Shown piece by piece: positions 12,061 through 23,180 of a DNA stretch of 64,000 nt. Below the pieces are notes generated by a model. It worked only from the letters and a program-made list of their open reading frames with translations. It had not been told where the DNA came from and did not search any database. The stretch's first letter is position 1. Every line of letters begins with the position of its first letter. Source of the stretch: Strigamia acuminata (taxonomy: Eukaryota; Arthropoda; Chilopoda; Geophilomorpha; Linotaeniidae); contig OX442322.1 in NCBI GenBank assembly GCA_949358305.1, forward strand, positions 434,001-498,000. The letters run 5' to 3'. The position numbers were made by a program, and so were the translations under genes.

Positions 12061-12639
12061 CACGAATTTTTAAAAGTACCGGCTTCCGGTTTGTGTGCTC
12101 TAAGCGACCGCGTGGTTAGGTTAATGGTTTTAATGGTTTTAATCAAACATCTTGTTGCTGGAATTAAACTATACAACCATGTAAGCCATGTGTATGGAAG
12201 GTACCGGTAGGTGTTTTGATTTTTACAGGTAGATCGATCAACGATCGATACACGCCGAAGCGATGACAAAAACGCAGTGTATTCAAAATTAACCTCGGAA
12301 ATCGGAAAATGATAGGAAATAAACGACCCGACTGCCCGAATAACGTAATTCGAATATAAAGTAAATAAATTTCACTTATTACGATCTTTTATGCCGACGT
12401 AAAACTAAACTAAAAATTAACACGAATTTATTTTTAACAGACGAAGCGAATCAATACGAACTAGCGGACAGGTCATCCGCGATAAGGAGCGAACCCGCGA
12501 ACAGACCACACACAACTCAACAATTAAACAAGGTAGTTTGACTTTATATTTTCTTAATACTGATTAACCAAACCAAAAACACTAATTTGTAGATGAAAAA
12601 CGCGCGTGTTCTACAGATCCATTTCCGAACCTAGTCGGA
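12061..12639. other. Spacer in T
   Basis: No gene recognised. A short TTAATGGTTTTAATGGTTTT repeat lies near 12120-12140. Confidence 0.45.
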
Positions 12640-13060
12640 TATGTGAGTTACACGTGGGAAACACTGGATGTAGATGGTACCGGAAAAACAATCGTATTTT
12701 TATTACTGCGGGTTTGGAAGCCCAATACTCAAACGAATATTGTCAAGAATTATCAACTACACGACAAGCTATTCGAAGAAATCAACGGCTGCGTCAGCAC
12801 GGGAAAAGAAGCGAACGTTCACCACGCACTCGGCAAAAACGACGAAGAATACGCAATCAAAGTCTACAAAACCTCCATTTTGGTCTTCAAAGACCGAGAT
12901 CGATACGTGACCGGCGAATTTTGGCTCCGACACGATTACAACTGGAAAAACAACGGGAAAATGGTGCAAACCTGGGCCGAAAAGAGATGAGAAATTTAAT
13001 GAGAATGCACAACAATGGCCTCAACTCTCAAAACCGTTGTTGCTAAGAAGTCACGCGTGA
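12640..13060 (+). pseudogene. RIOK1-like atypical protein kinase fragment
   Basis: The plus strand encodes the N-lobe of a RIO1-type kinase, an ATPase/kinase of 40S ribosome maturation. INGCVSTGKEANVHHAL is the RIO1 nucleotide-binding loop (STGKEANV). Next come AIKVYKTSILVFKDRDRYV, containing the ATP-contacting Lys, and GEFWLRHDYNWKNNGKMVQTWAEK. A frameshift near 12980 moves the continuation to EMRNLMRMHNNG. A further shift gives PLLLRSHA, which corresponds to the block before the kinase hinge. The catalytic loop and metal-binding Asp are missing, so this is a truncated, non-functional piece. Codons upstream of 12755 do not clearly match. It sits near the right end of T and is the second host gene fragment in the element. 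Confidence 0.85.
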
Positions 13061-13179
13061 AAAAAATCGTTCTTTTTGTCAAATATTGTTATTATTTTTC
13101 GAAAAATAAAATTTTTTAAAATTTTAATATTTTGTTTTTTTTATACAAAAAAAGTACGTAGAACTATAAGTCGATTTTA

Positions 13180-13754
13180 ATATCGGATCTACTTCAAATT
13201 GATGTAGAAGTCTCGATCGAATCTACGTCGATTTGAAGTAGAATGGATCTACAGCTCTATGTCGATGCTATGTTAAAATCGCGACCGGGCGACGCTAATT
13301 CCATGTAAATGCTATGTTGTTTCGGCATAGTTTCATCCTTATTCTACGTTAAATAGACGTAGAATTCGACGTTGAGTTTGACGTAGAATTCTACATAGAT
13401 TTAACGTAGAATAAGGATGAAACTATGCCGAAACAACGTAGCATTGACATGGAATTAGCGCATTTTGGTCACGATTTTGACATTGCATCTACATAGAGCG
13501 GTAGATCGATTCTGTGTCGAATCGACATAGAACTCTACGTAGAATTCGACGTCGATTTGACGTTGTATAGACATAGCATCGATCTACAGCTCTATGTAGA
13601 TGCTATGTCAAAATCGTGACCGAAATGCGCTTATTCCATGTCAATGCTATGTAGTTTCGGCATAGTTTCTACCTTATTCTATGTTAAATCTATGTCCCAA
13701 GATAGACGGTTTGCATAGATTCTACATAGATTTAACATAGTTTTGTTACTTGGG
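13180..13754. repeat. Right subterminal dyad-rich zone of T
   Basis: The same vocabulary as the left array (CTATGTT, AACATAG, CTACGT, GTAGAAT), but arranged as inverted arms. The segment 13288-13375 is mirrored by 13378-13459: CCATGTAAATGCTATGTTG against CAACGTAGCATTGACATGG. A further partial arm lies at 13636-13735. It ends in GTTTTGTTACTTGGG, the right terminal inverted repeat. Confidence 0.8.
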
Positions 13755-16651
13755 TGTAGTCCTTCACAGTCTCCGTGAGGGCTACGTACTCCGCTTCCAT
13801 GGTTGACAACGTAACGTTCCGCTGCTTGAAGGTTCTCCAGTAAATGGGTGCACTTCCAAGTGTTACAAGGGTTCCCCCAATGGAGATTCGATCGTCTCTG
13901 TTGTTAGCGTAATCCGAATCACTGTAGCCGACAACCTCAACTCGACTATCTGGGAATAACATTAAACCAAGATTCCTCGTTGTTCTCAAATAACTGAGTA
14001 AGTCCAACAGCACGATCCAGTGATCCCACCCAGGATTAGATTGGAACTGGCTCAGGATATTGATGGCATATGTCATGTCTGGTCTTGTTCGCGATCCGAT
14101 AAATGCCAAACATCCGAGAAGGCTTCGGTAAGGGATTCTTTCTATTATCTTGAAATCTTCCAGCGTATCCGGACATTGTCGCTTGGTAAGGATAGTGGAC
14201 TTAGTCATTGGCTGTGATCTGATTTTCACCAATTGCAAATGATTCTCAAATTTTAACAAAACTTTGTTCACATACGACTTCTGATGTAGAATCATCTGTC
14301 GGTTGTACGAACAAAATTAGACTCCCAGTAGTTTCTTGGTTTGGCCTAAAATCACAAGATCAAATTGTGTTTTAATCATGTTCAGTACGTTCATTTTGTC
14401 TTGATGCTGCTTGCCGAAAACGACGATATCATCGACGTACACAATTAAATACGCGACATTTCCAAATTTGTAGACGCAATTACACCAATTCACATGCTGT
14501 AGACCAAGTTTCAATAAAGTGTCTTCCAATTCGATGCCCTATTCTCTCCCTGATTAATGTAAGCCATATATTGCTCGAAGGAGCCCGCAAACGTAAGTCT
14601 CTTTGCCTCGAGAAATGAATCTCTTCGGTTGACGCATATATATGGTCTTATGCAACTTTGCATAAAGGTAAGCGCACTTTACATCTGCTTGTATATAGGA
14701 CCATTTTAACATGCAAAATAGGAGCGTAAACATGAAGCGAACAATGGAGAAATCCACTACAGGCGCGAAAGTTTCCTCATATGATTCGCCGTAGACTTGT
14801 GAAAATCCTTGTGCTACAAGTCTTGCTTTATACCGTGCGATTTCCCCTTCTTCGTTTTGTTTGACGGTATAAATCCACTTGCATCCTATGATCTTAGTGT
14901 CAGGTGGCGGTGGAACTAACTCCCATACTTCACGTTCATGCATCGTGCTGATCTCATCGCTCATCGCATGATTCCATTCTTCTTTTTCTGGTAGAGTAGC
15001 TATTTGTTCAAAGCGTGTAGGTATGTAAACTTCGAGATGATTCGCTTCCAGGTCGGGGATTAAATTATCCATTGTTGTGTTCGACTCAGAAGGCTTCCTT
15101 TTCCTTTTGTCCTCAAAAAGGTGTTCTGGAACACGAAGATTATGTTTCGCACAATAACGTTTCACATCCGGTATCGATCGTAATTTAGGTTTGTCGTATC
15201 CTTCTATTGTGTACTCATAATCTTTATGTCCAGTTGGTCGGGTCTTTTCTGTTTTTCTCCAAACGAGTGCAGGTATCGTTGCGACTGGATCCAAAAATGC
15301 TTGTCCAGGTTGTGGTAAAACATTTAGGAGCTTCACTCCTGGCAAATTAGCTTGCAATTTCTCATCTGGTAACCCGAACTTCAGCCTAATTGGAGGCACT
15401 TCCAGTCCTGGGTCTTCTCCCTTCTTAATTGGTTGCGGCGGGGGCAACGGTGGCCTAACATCTTCGTTGGAATAATATTGGCGGTCATCATCCTCCAAAT
15501 TGTCATTCAAATTGTCAATGTACGTCGTGTACTTTTCCGGTAGGCCCAGCACGCTTTCAACTCCGCGCCTGATCTCAACAAATTTTACATCGCTGGTTTT
15601 GATGACTTTTGAAAATTCCGGTAGCCAGATTCTATATCCTTTTGTGATCCTCGAATATCCGAGCATAATACCATGCAGACTCTTGTTGTCTATTTTTCCA
15701 TCTCGTACCCTCTTCTGCACAAAGCATAGACTTTCTAATTTTCTTAAATGTCGGAGTGATGGTTTGCGACCGTACTATAGTTCCATTGGCGTTTTATCCG
15801 AATTTAGCTTTGCATCCCTATTCCTGAGGTAGTTGAATGTTAGAATCGCTTTTCTCCAGAATCGATGTTCCAAACCAGCATCGTAGACAAGGGCTCGCAT
15901 CCCATTTGCTAAAGTTTGATTTAGCCTCTCAGAAACTCCATTTTGCTGAGGCGTATAAGCATTGGTCCTTTCGTGTTTAATCCCTTGTTCTTCAAGATAT
16001 AGTCCAAACTTGTGTGAGCAAAACTCCATTCCGTTGTCTGTACGGATGGCTAGAATCGATTTTCCAAGTAAACGTTCTATTCGTTTCGCATGTTTACGAA
16101 ATAAATCAAACACTTCGTCCTTCTTTTTCATCAAATACACTGTTGAATAGCGCGAATAATCGTCTGTAATGGTTAGGAAATACCTATTTCCTGAAAGTGT
16201 GGGTGTCCCAAAAGCTCCGCACACGTCCATGTGCAAAAGTTCTAGTGGCTCCTTTGACCTGATTTCTGGTAAAGATTTGTGTGATACAGACTTCTTCTTT
16301 GCCAAATAGCAGACGTCACATTGCGTTATGGGCACGTCCAGCACGGGCAGTCCAATCACCGCATCCACTTTACTCATTTGTTGTAAGCTAGGAAAATGGA
16401 TATGTCCTAGTCGTTCGTGCCAAAGTCGTGCCTCTTCTGGATTGGAAGCGCTCTTGTTTGATCCTAATTGCTGTTGTTTCTTCTCTTCGCCAATATTTGC
16501 TTTGTTTCTTTCCTTTTCTTTCAACTTCTCAATGTCGGGCTTTTCATCGCTGATTTTAATATAGTAGAGTCTGTCCTTCTTGACTCCCTCCATTAATTGT
16601 CTCTTCCATTGTGGATCGTAGATCTTTACCAAACCCGAACCAATAGCGACT
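13755..16651 (-). pseudogene. Copia element A', integrase to RNase H (broken)
   Basis: Minus-strand polyprotein of the same family as elements A and B, truncated at its 5' side: no LTR, Gag or protease remains. It starts at the IGSGLVKIYDPQWK block just before the GAG-pre-integrase domain (LWHERLGHIHFPS). The integrase core keeps LLHMDVCGAF, IRTDNGMEF and NGVSERLNQ (DD35E intact). Then follow the linker, RT (CKWIYTVKQN, ARYKARLVAQGF, YVDDIVVFGK) and RNase H (GYSDSDYANNRDDR, TMEAEYVALTETVKDY). In-frame stops lie at 15775-15777, at 14554-14556 with another just downstream, and at 14317-14319. The stop spacing is all in one frame, so decay is mainly by point mutation. At 13755 insertion T interrupts the frame, and the last codons lie at 6897-7221. 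Confidence 0.92.
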
Positions 16652-18301
16652 CTGGCTTATTTTGAGCCCAAATCAAACTCTGTTCAGTCAGGGATTGCCA
16701 TTAATTCTTGTGTACAAGGGAAAGAGGAATCCGTTGCGGAGTTCGCAACAAGGCTGTCGCGACTGGCTGATGACATGGTTTTCGCTACACTGCTGTTTTT
16801 GAAGAAAACTCAATTCATATCAGGGTTGAATGCTACAATCAGACGGCTGTTGTTGACTTCAGCACCGGCTGACTATCAGGCAGCTGTAGATGAAGCTATA
16901 CTGGAAGAGGTAAACGAGTTTTCAAGTGAAGCAAAACCCACCAGTAAACTGCGGGCAATTGGAACCAGGGGAAAAGAAAAGAAAAAAGAGAAAACTCAAG
17001 AGCATCTGTTAAAAAGAATTCAAGAAATGAAACAACAGATCAGAGCGTTACAAGGAGGGGTTGAACCGCGAGACCAGCGGGGGACTTGTTTCAGCTGTGG
17101 AAAAATGGGACACATGGCTCGAGATTGTAGGGAAAATGTTACAGGTTCCCAGATGGGAATGATATGCTATCGGTGTGGAGAGAGTGGCCATTTGTCATGG
17201 CATTGTCAAAACCCACTGACCTATGCGACTTGTGACTACTGCAAGAAATCAGGGCATACCGCCAATGCATGTTGGTTTAGAAACCCCCATTTGCGTCCAG
17301 AGCCTGTGCACAAGGCTTGGGATGTAAGGAGAGAAAGGGTTAGGAATATCGGAGCTAACGACTCCGACTCTGATTTAGATTGCGAACTTGTCACTAGCAG
17401 CCACCGAGTGTCGGTGATACACATAGAAAATTATACTGACACAGCCTCCTCTCAGGAGCAAGTCGAGACCATAGATGAGAAAACAGCAGGAGATTTGGGT
17501 GATGATGGGGCGGGGTCTGACATAGAGCTACAAACTATCGATCAACCCACGAGTAATTGGATGTGGCTTGGAAAAACCCAACCACCCAACAGAACATATA
17601 TAAAGGCTAACAAGGAACAAGTGGATTATCTTTACCATCCAAATTTAAGGGGTAAGATGCCACTTTGTTACAATGATGATTCGTACGAAATGTTTGACGA
17701 GAAAAGATTGACTGAAGAAAATAAATCTGCAAATAATGGTAAGGGCAGGGAAAAGAAATCCAACGCCGCGAGCGAGAAAAGAAATGTGAAAATGAGTATC
17801 CATGGAAAAAGGGAATACCGAGAGGACGCTCTCGCCCTGAGGGGACTACCTACTGCCCGAATGGGACCATCTAATAACAGGAGACCCCAAAAAAAGGATC
17901 GGGTTCATCAAGTTGAACGGGTTAAAAGCAAAGACAATGACAGATTTTCAGGACAAGGTTGGAAAAAGAAGGAAGTTGAGATTAACAACTTGACAACCTC
18001 CACAGTCCTAAAAGGACAGAGAAAAACAAGACAAGAAAAGTCTGAAATGGGTTCACTATCACAACATAATGTACCTTTAATGAATGACAAAAAATGGGAA
18101 GAGATTAGGAAAAAACTTTAACAAAAAGGCCTGCTCGAAAAGAAAATAGAGTTGACAAAAATGAGAAGCAGGAAAACAGCAGAGAAAGCTACAACCGAAG
18201 AAACAGAAGACTTCTCAGAGGTCGAAAAACAGTCTGTGAGTGGCACTGAAAAAAGTGAAAAGACAGGTGCTGACTATGATAAGCTAGAAGGCGGAAATTA
18301 A
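16652..18301 (+). pseudogene. Gag-like polyprotein with three zinc knuckles (unassigned retroelement)
   Basis: A plus-strand frame opens abruptly at the end of A' (no start codon; the ATG at 16775 is internal) and runs to a TAA at 18119-18121, then about 60 further codons to 18301. The N-terminal part (EESVAEFATRLSRLADDM) resembles the capsid helices of a retrotransposon Gag. A Lys/Glu-rich coiled-coil-like stretch follows. Three nucleic-acid-binding knuckles come next: CFSCGKMGHMARDC, CYRCGESGHLSWHC and CDYCKKSGHTANAC (about 17090-17275). The C-terminal half is acidic, then strongly Lys/Arg-rich. No protease or RT follows. Three knuckles and no Pol make the family uncertain (BEL/Pao, gypsy, or a domesticated Gag). 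The start is lost at the junction. Confidence 0.75.
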
Positions 18302-19330
18302 AGAGAAAACGGTGAAGAGGTTAATAGAGGGGATAATTAGTAACAATTTAACTGAAAATAGAAAACTCATAATGATAAAAACTAGAAAAATACAGTTTAA
18401 AGTGAGTGATAACAAATTACGTTTTAAAAAATAACAAAAATAGTACAAAACAAGCTAAGGGGGAGGCAAAAATCACTAAAGAAATTGAATTAGGGTTTTT
18501 ACAAGAATTAACAAAAAACAGAGAAAAATGACTAAATCTGAAGGTTTTTTGAGAAAAACAAAATGGCTGACCAAAAATGGCTGCCGAAGGGGATTAAATA
18601 ATTAGAGTTATGTAAAAGAAATAAACAAATAAAGAAAAATGAAGGGTTCAAAGAAAATCCATAAAAAACAAGTGAAATTCAAATAGTGAAAAAGAATTCA
18701 AGGTGGTCGCCAAAAAAGAGCGACAAGGAGGGTCATGAAATAACTTCAGGTGGATCACTTAGACAGGAGAAATGGATAAATAAAGCAAAATAAAGCAAAA
18801 ACATAAATAAAGAAAATTCAAAATGGCGGATCAAAGATGGCCGCCAAAAAATCATAATAAAATGAAATACCAGGTAAGAAACAGATAAACGTTGTGACAC
18901 ATATATGAAAAGGAATGAAGTAATGAAATCCAAAATGCTTGGGAAAAAACAAAATTGCAGACCAAGATGACGGTCACAAAAAACAACCAGTTTTGAAAAT
19001 TAAGGGAATAATAAACGAGAAGGATTGAAGTAAAATCCACAAAATTGAAGTAAAAGAGACCAATTTCAAAAGAAAACAAGATGGCTAACGAAGAAAAATA
19101 AAGATAAAATTAGAGCCTTTGCAAGAAAAAATGTTTTAACTTAGAATAATTTGGCAAAAGAGATTCATTGATCTCCTCAGATCAACATTTAATCTGCAAT
19201 ATGTGCGTATATTTGATAACTGAAATTCCTGTGGAAAAACACAAAATACTGATGAAATTAAGAGAGAAATTAATGAACCAACTCTTGCATTAATACAAAT
19301 AAAGAGCGCCAACTGGTGACGGATTTGTGA
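18302..19330. other. A-rich segment with repeated AAAATGGCNG motifs
   Basis: Adenine-rich on the plus strand, with no coding signal. It holds spaced copies of a YY1-like motif: AAAATGGCTGAC and AAAATGGCTGCC (about 18560-18580), AAAATGGCGGAT and AAGATGGCCGCC (about 18822-18845), CAAGATGACGG (about 18962), and CAAGATGGCTAAC (about 19078). A purine tract AAGGGGGAGG sits at about 18456. It may be the 3' region of the retroelement whose Gag precedes it. Confidence 0.5.
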
Positions 19331-20230
19331 AGCTCCGAAGGCAAAAAGCGCTGAGAAAAGAGATTTTCAGTCGAAACTTCAGCAAACAAAACACAGGACA
19401 CCATTTTTGGGTTGTTTTCCATGCTGTGTTTTGGATGGTTGAACTGCCTTGTTTGTGGATTGAGCGAGGGAATTGTGACTTGATGGGGATGATTTTAATA
19501 TCCGCATCGTGTTTAGGCTCTCTTCTCCATTATTGGGAGGTGAAGCGACAGTACAAGTTATCACATTAGGCCCACCATTAGGGTGGATTCCAACACACGT
19601 GAGCCGTTTATTGTGATTTTGCAGGAGGATGGAGAAATGACCGTACTGCAGGGGGATGCAAACTAAACATCCATTTAAGAAGGTGGGGAATCTCTTTGTA
19701 AAAGCATGGAAGCAATGAAGAACAGCTGCAGGCAATGCACGACCAGCTCAGCAGGAACAAAAGAAAGTGAATTTAATTACTGCCAAACAAGGCTGCCAAG
19801 CAGGTTAAGTGAATCTGATTTCGTGGGCAGACTAAATTTAAAGATCTATTCAAAAAGGGCTGGACGCAACCCTTATAAAAATGTCCTTGCAGGCGACTGC
19901 AGGCCATGCAGGATTCACTAGGCAGAAAATCCTGAAGGATTCCATGCAAGACTGTGCTGCAATCCCATGAAGGATCCCATGCAGGAGTGATCATGCAGGA
20001 TCATCCTGCAGGAGTGATTATGCAGGATGTCCTTGTAGGCAACTGCAGGACATGCAGGATTCGCTGGCAGAAAATCCTTAAGGATTCGTTCAAGAATGTG
20101 GTGAAATTCCCTGCAGGATGACCCTGCAGAAGTGATCATGCAGGATGATCCTGCAAAGAATTGCAGAAAGTTCTTGCAAAAGATCGTTCAGGTTTTTTTT
20201 AATAATAATAATATTAAATAATAAATAAAC
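19331..20230. repeat. TGCAGGA-rich repeat patch
   Basis: No gene is seen. From about 19860 to 20190 the words TGCAGGAT, ATCCTGCA and CCTGCAGG recur every 10-30 bases. Two longer direct copies are visible: GCAGGCGACTGCAGGCCATGCAGGATTC near 19890 and a diverged copy near 20035, each followed by GGCAGAAAATCCT. TTTAATAATAATAATATTAAATAATAAATAA closes the patch. Confidence 0.6.
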
Positions 20231-20289
20231 AAATTTATGAATTTTATGAAACAGTTTATTTTTATATGTACAGTACTTGTTTTAACCTA

Positions 20290-21071
20290 TACGAAATGAC
20301 AATCAATGAACTGCCTGTCGCCGTCGATGTTGGAAGGCGTTTCCCATACGACGTTACTCTCGGTCGGAAACCCTTGATACGTGACCAATTGGCGTGTTGA
20401 GCATGCGCTTTCGCCCACTCGATCGTGGGAGCGTAAAAAACGCTATCAAAAATAACAAAATTTAAAAAACGAAAATAAAAAATACATAAATATCCAATTT
20501 AAACATTATAAAATATATTATCACCTCAGAATTAATCGATTTATTCCCATAAAACGCCTCGACGCCATCTTTTAATTCGTCATAATTCCTAACGACGAAT
20601 TTCAAAACCTCTTCGCTACGTAATCTTTGCAATCGAGGGCGATCACGAGCGATCACGAGCGAAAAACAAGTGAAATTCTTCGCCCACACTGGTGCAAAAA
20701 TATTAAAGGGTTGTTGTCGAATCAAGTCATGGGCCTTCTTTTTTTCAGACATTTGATCGCCTCTTACATCAAGTGGGGACAATCGAATGGCAGCTGCGAT
20801 GTCTGTGGAGGCCTGGGTTCGACTATGACCGGTCATAGTCGAACCCAGGGGTGCGCTCACGATCCCGGCCTCAGCAAAGAGTCCTTCTGCGAGTGGAGTA
20901 AACAGCAATGCAAACACATCGTTTCCCGTTTGGCCTTCACCTATAATCGAAACTTGATCCGGATCACAACCAAAACTCATTACCGGTATGTTCTGATGAA
21001 TACATTCGAGCGCCATTATTTGGTCCATCGCACTGGGCGGATTCTCCACCTTCTCGGCCGTTACGTGACCT
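20290..21071 (-). pseudogene. Type-B carboxylesterase-like gene, two exon-like blocks, catalytic serine missing
   Basis: The minus strand matches the COesterase (cholinesterase/carboxylesterase) family, secreted or membrane-tethered alpha/beta hydrolases. The larger block runs from an acceptor-like TTATTAG at 21072 to a donor-like GAG|GTGATA near 20525. It includes AMDQIMALECIHQNI, then CDPDQVSIIGEGQTGNDVFALL and LFTPLAEGLFAEAGIVSAP. Family members have GESAGG at the nucleophile elbow. Here it reads GEGQTG, so the catalytic Ser is absent. The second block (20438-20290) has VFYAPTIEWAKAHAQ but is out of phase with the first across the intron-like gap. A 38-bp palindrome interrupts the first block at 20812-20849. 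No N-terminal exons are recognised to the right. It is likely a pseudogene, or else a fast-evolving non-enzymatic esterase homologue. Confidence 0.65.
20812..20849. repeat. 38-bp perfect palindrome
   Basis: CCTGGGTTCGACTATGACC is followed immediately by its exact reverse complement, with no spacer. It lies inside the esterase-like coding block. Confidence 0.95.
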
Positions 21072-22354
21072 AATAAATAAGAAAATCAAACATTTCAAAA
21101 GCCAAATAATAAGTGCTCTCCACAAATAATAATAACACGGAATTAATGTTGAATATAAGGCGTGTATTTCTTCTGCTCCATGTTTGAAACTTGCGGGGGC
21201 GCCAATGTGTCTATAGTTGCGAGCATTTAAAGGGGATTAGAGGCCATCGACCCTGGACACCCATGAAAGACAATACGAGAAGGGGGGAATACACCAACAT
21301 CAGGGACCAATCAGACTGCGGTGCAATGACACTTGCACCTCACAATACATCTCTTACTTAAAACTGAATAAACTATACTTGCTTGTTTACCCTTTGCAAC
21401 CTCCAGTCCAGTTTCTTTCATTCCAATCCCGTATCGTGTATGATTCGCTTCTCGTTTACTGCCTTTCTCCGCTTGTTGGGTCGCCATAGCTCCCGCTCCG
21501 TCTCCCGACTCGCGCTGTGCCCTGGAAATAAAAGGTTTCGCCTTTTAATTTCACCCATGTGTTAGTTTATCGGCTTGCTACTCATCTGACTCGGTTTCCT
21601 TCCATTTGGCGGGTCATTCGCGGTGGTTTCGCGGCCTTGGCGTGCCTCGCTCACGCCATCGTCCGCTAGTGCTCGTTCCTGGCGCGATTCCCGTCTTCCC
21701 GCTCCGAACCTGCAAACAGAGTAGAGTTTAGCTGTTGGGTCCCGATAAATAAACGTTTAGGGTCAGTTTTTACCTGACTGTTGATTCCGCCACTTGAAAT
21801 AGTCGCTTTTGGCCCCTCCAGTCCGATAGCAGCGCGATTCCTATAGCCTTGGTGCGAGTCGCGCCTGGTTGGCCGCCATTTTGAGTTCAGCTGAGTCGTT
21901 ACTACCTCGCCAGGTTTGAATTTCGGTCACGTGACCGAACCCGCCTTTGTTTCCCGCCTTTGTTCCTTGGTTTTTGTTGGCAATTAAAGTTTCCTGGGCC
22001 CACATTAGCTTCGGATTAAATCCCCATCGGGATTTATTTAGTATTCACTGGGGAAAACGTTGCTTTCCGCCGTCGTCATCTCTCCTAGGCTTCGGCTCGC
22101 TCGGATCTCCTTTTAGCAACCTCCCGACCCGACTCCGTCGTCTGCACGACCTTTTCACTAATTTCAGGCTTATTTCGCCCTGATTAAAGTGTTTTGGGGG
22201 TTGATTTAAGTTGTTCTGCATGTGTTTATTTAAGTTTTATTAATTCCAAGCAATGTAGACTTTGTAAACATTTGTAATCTTTATTTCTTTTGTGTTTTTG
22301 AGAGCTTTGCCTTGCAGCGAAGCTCAAATGTGCCCCTTGATTTATTTGTATTTC
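21072..22354. other. No gene recognised; C/T-rich then mixed sequence
   Basis: Only short open frames. 21380-22200 is pyrimidine- and CpG-rich compared with its flanks and contains GGCCGCCATTTTGAG at about 21880 (a reverse YY1-like motif) and GGTCACGTGACC at about 21927 (a perfect E-box palindrome). This could be a promoter-like or 5' region of a retroelement. Confidence 0.4.
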
Positions 22355-22530
22355 TTGATTGTTGGATTCAATTTCCAACAATCAACTCCTTTATGATGCC
22401 TATTGTTTTAGGCGCGTGCCTCCACATGCCCATTGTTGTACAGCGAGCTTGTCGCTGTACAACAATACAACTTTGGAAGTTGTATATTTACAACGATAGT
22501 TATAAATAAATAAATAAATAAATAAGGGGG
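22355..22530. repeat. Three consecutive hairpins followed by an (ATAA)n tail
   Basis: Stem 1: TTGATTGTTGGA/TCCAACAATCAA, 22355-22385, 7-nt loop. Stem 2: ATTGTTGTACAGCGA/TCGCTGTACAACAAT, 22432-22466, 15-bp stem, 5-nt loop. Stem 3: ATACAACTT/AAGTTGTAT, 22465-22485, 3-nt loop. An ATAA microsatellite follows at about 22502-22527. Structured 3' ends with such tails are typical of non-LTR retroposons (inference). Confidence 0.75.
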
Positions 22531-22884
22531 AGGAAAAAAAATTGGTGGCTTAGAATTAAGTGTGGCTACAAAAAGATTTTAATTTCAATTTAACAACTAA
22601 ACAAATATTCTCAATCAATTCGGCAGAAAATGGCAAATCTTCCGTTTCCCCTATTAATTTGATCAATTCAGCAATTTTTATTAATAAATTAATGAAGCCG
22701 CATCAAAATTGGCCTTTTATTTGGTTAAAATGAAAACGATTGATGGACCAAATATGCCATACAAACCATATTGTGGTTTGCTATTAAGTATTAACAAGGC
22801 TTCGTGTTTTTTTCCACGCAGAATAGACGACATTTCTGGGAAAAAATCAAATCAAATGCAGCGGGATTTGGCAAATATGAATGG
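22531..22884. other. AT-rich, nothing recognised
   Basis: Short frames only. The 67-codon plus-strand frame at 22709 shows no family motif. Confidence 0.5.
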
Positions 22885-23180
22885 AATGTCATCCACATTG
22901 CACATAACTTAGCTAAAAGGTGGAAATAATTCCCTGCAGGAATCGTGCAGGAATATTATTTCCATTATTCAGCTAAGTTATGTGCAATGTGACTGCTGCA
23001 GGACACCTGCAAGAGTCCTGCAGCAGTCACATTGCACATAATTTAGCTGAATAATGGAAATAATTCCCTGCAGGAATCTAGCAAGAAATCTTGCATTCTT
23101 TTTCCTACAGGTTCAATCCTACATAAACCCCCTGCAGGATCAAGTTGGCTAACCAATTACTGCAGGATCCTGCAGACTTT
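22885..23180. repeat. Nested inverted repeats with TGCAGG cores
   Basis: CATTGCACATAACTTAGCT (about 22897) is mirrored at about 22970 (AGCTAAGTTATGTGCAATG). The CAGCAGTCACATTGCACATAATTTAGCT arm near 23020 mirrors it again. CCTGCAGGAAT and GACTGCTGCAGGAC form the centres. The arms alternate left-right-left, so several hairpins are possible. The TGCAGG vocabulary is shared with 19860-20190. Confidence 0.75.
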
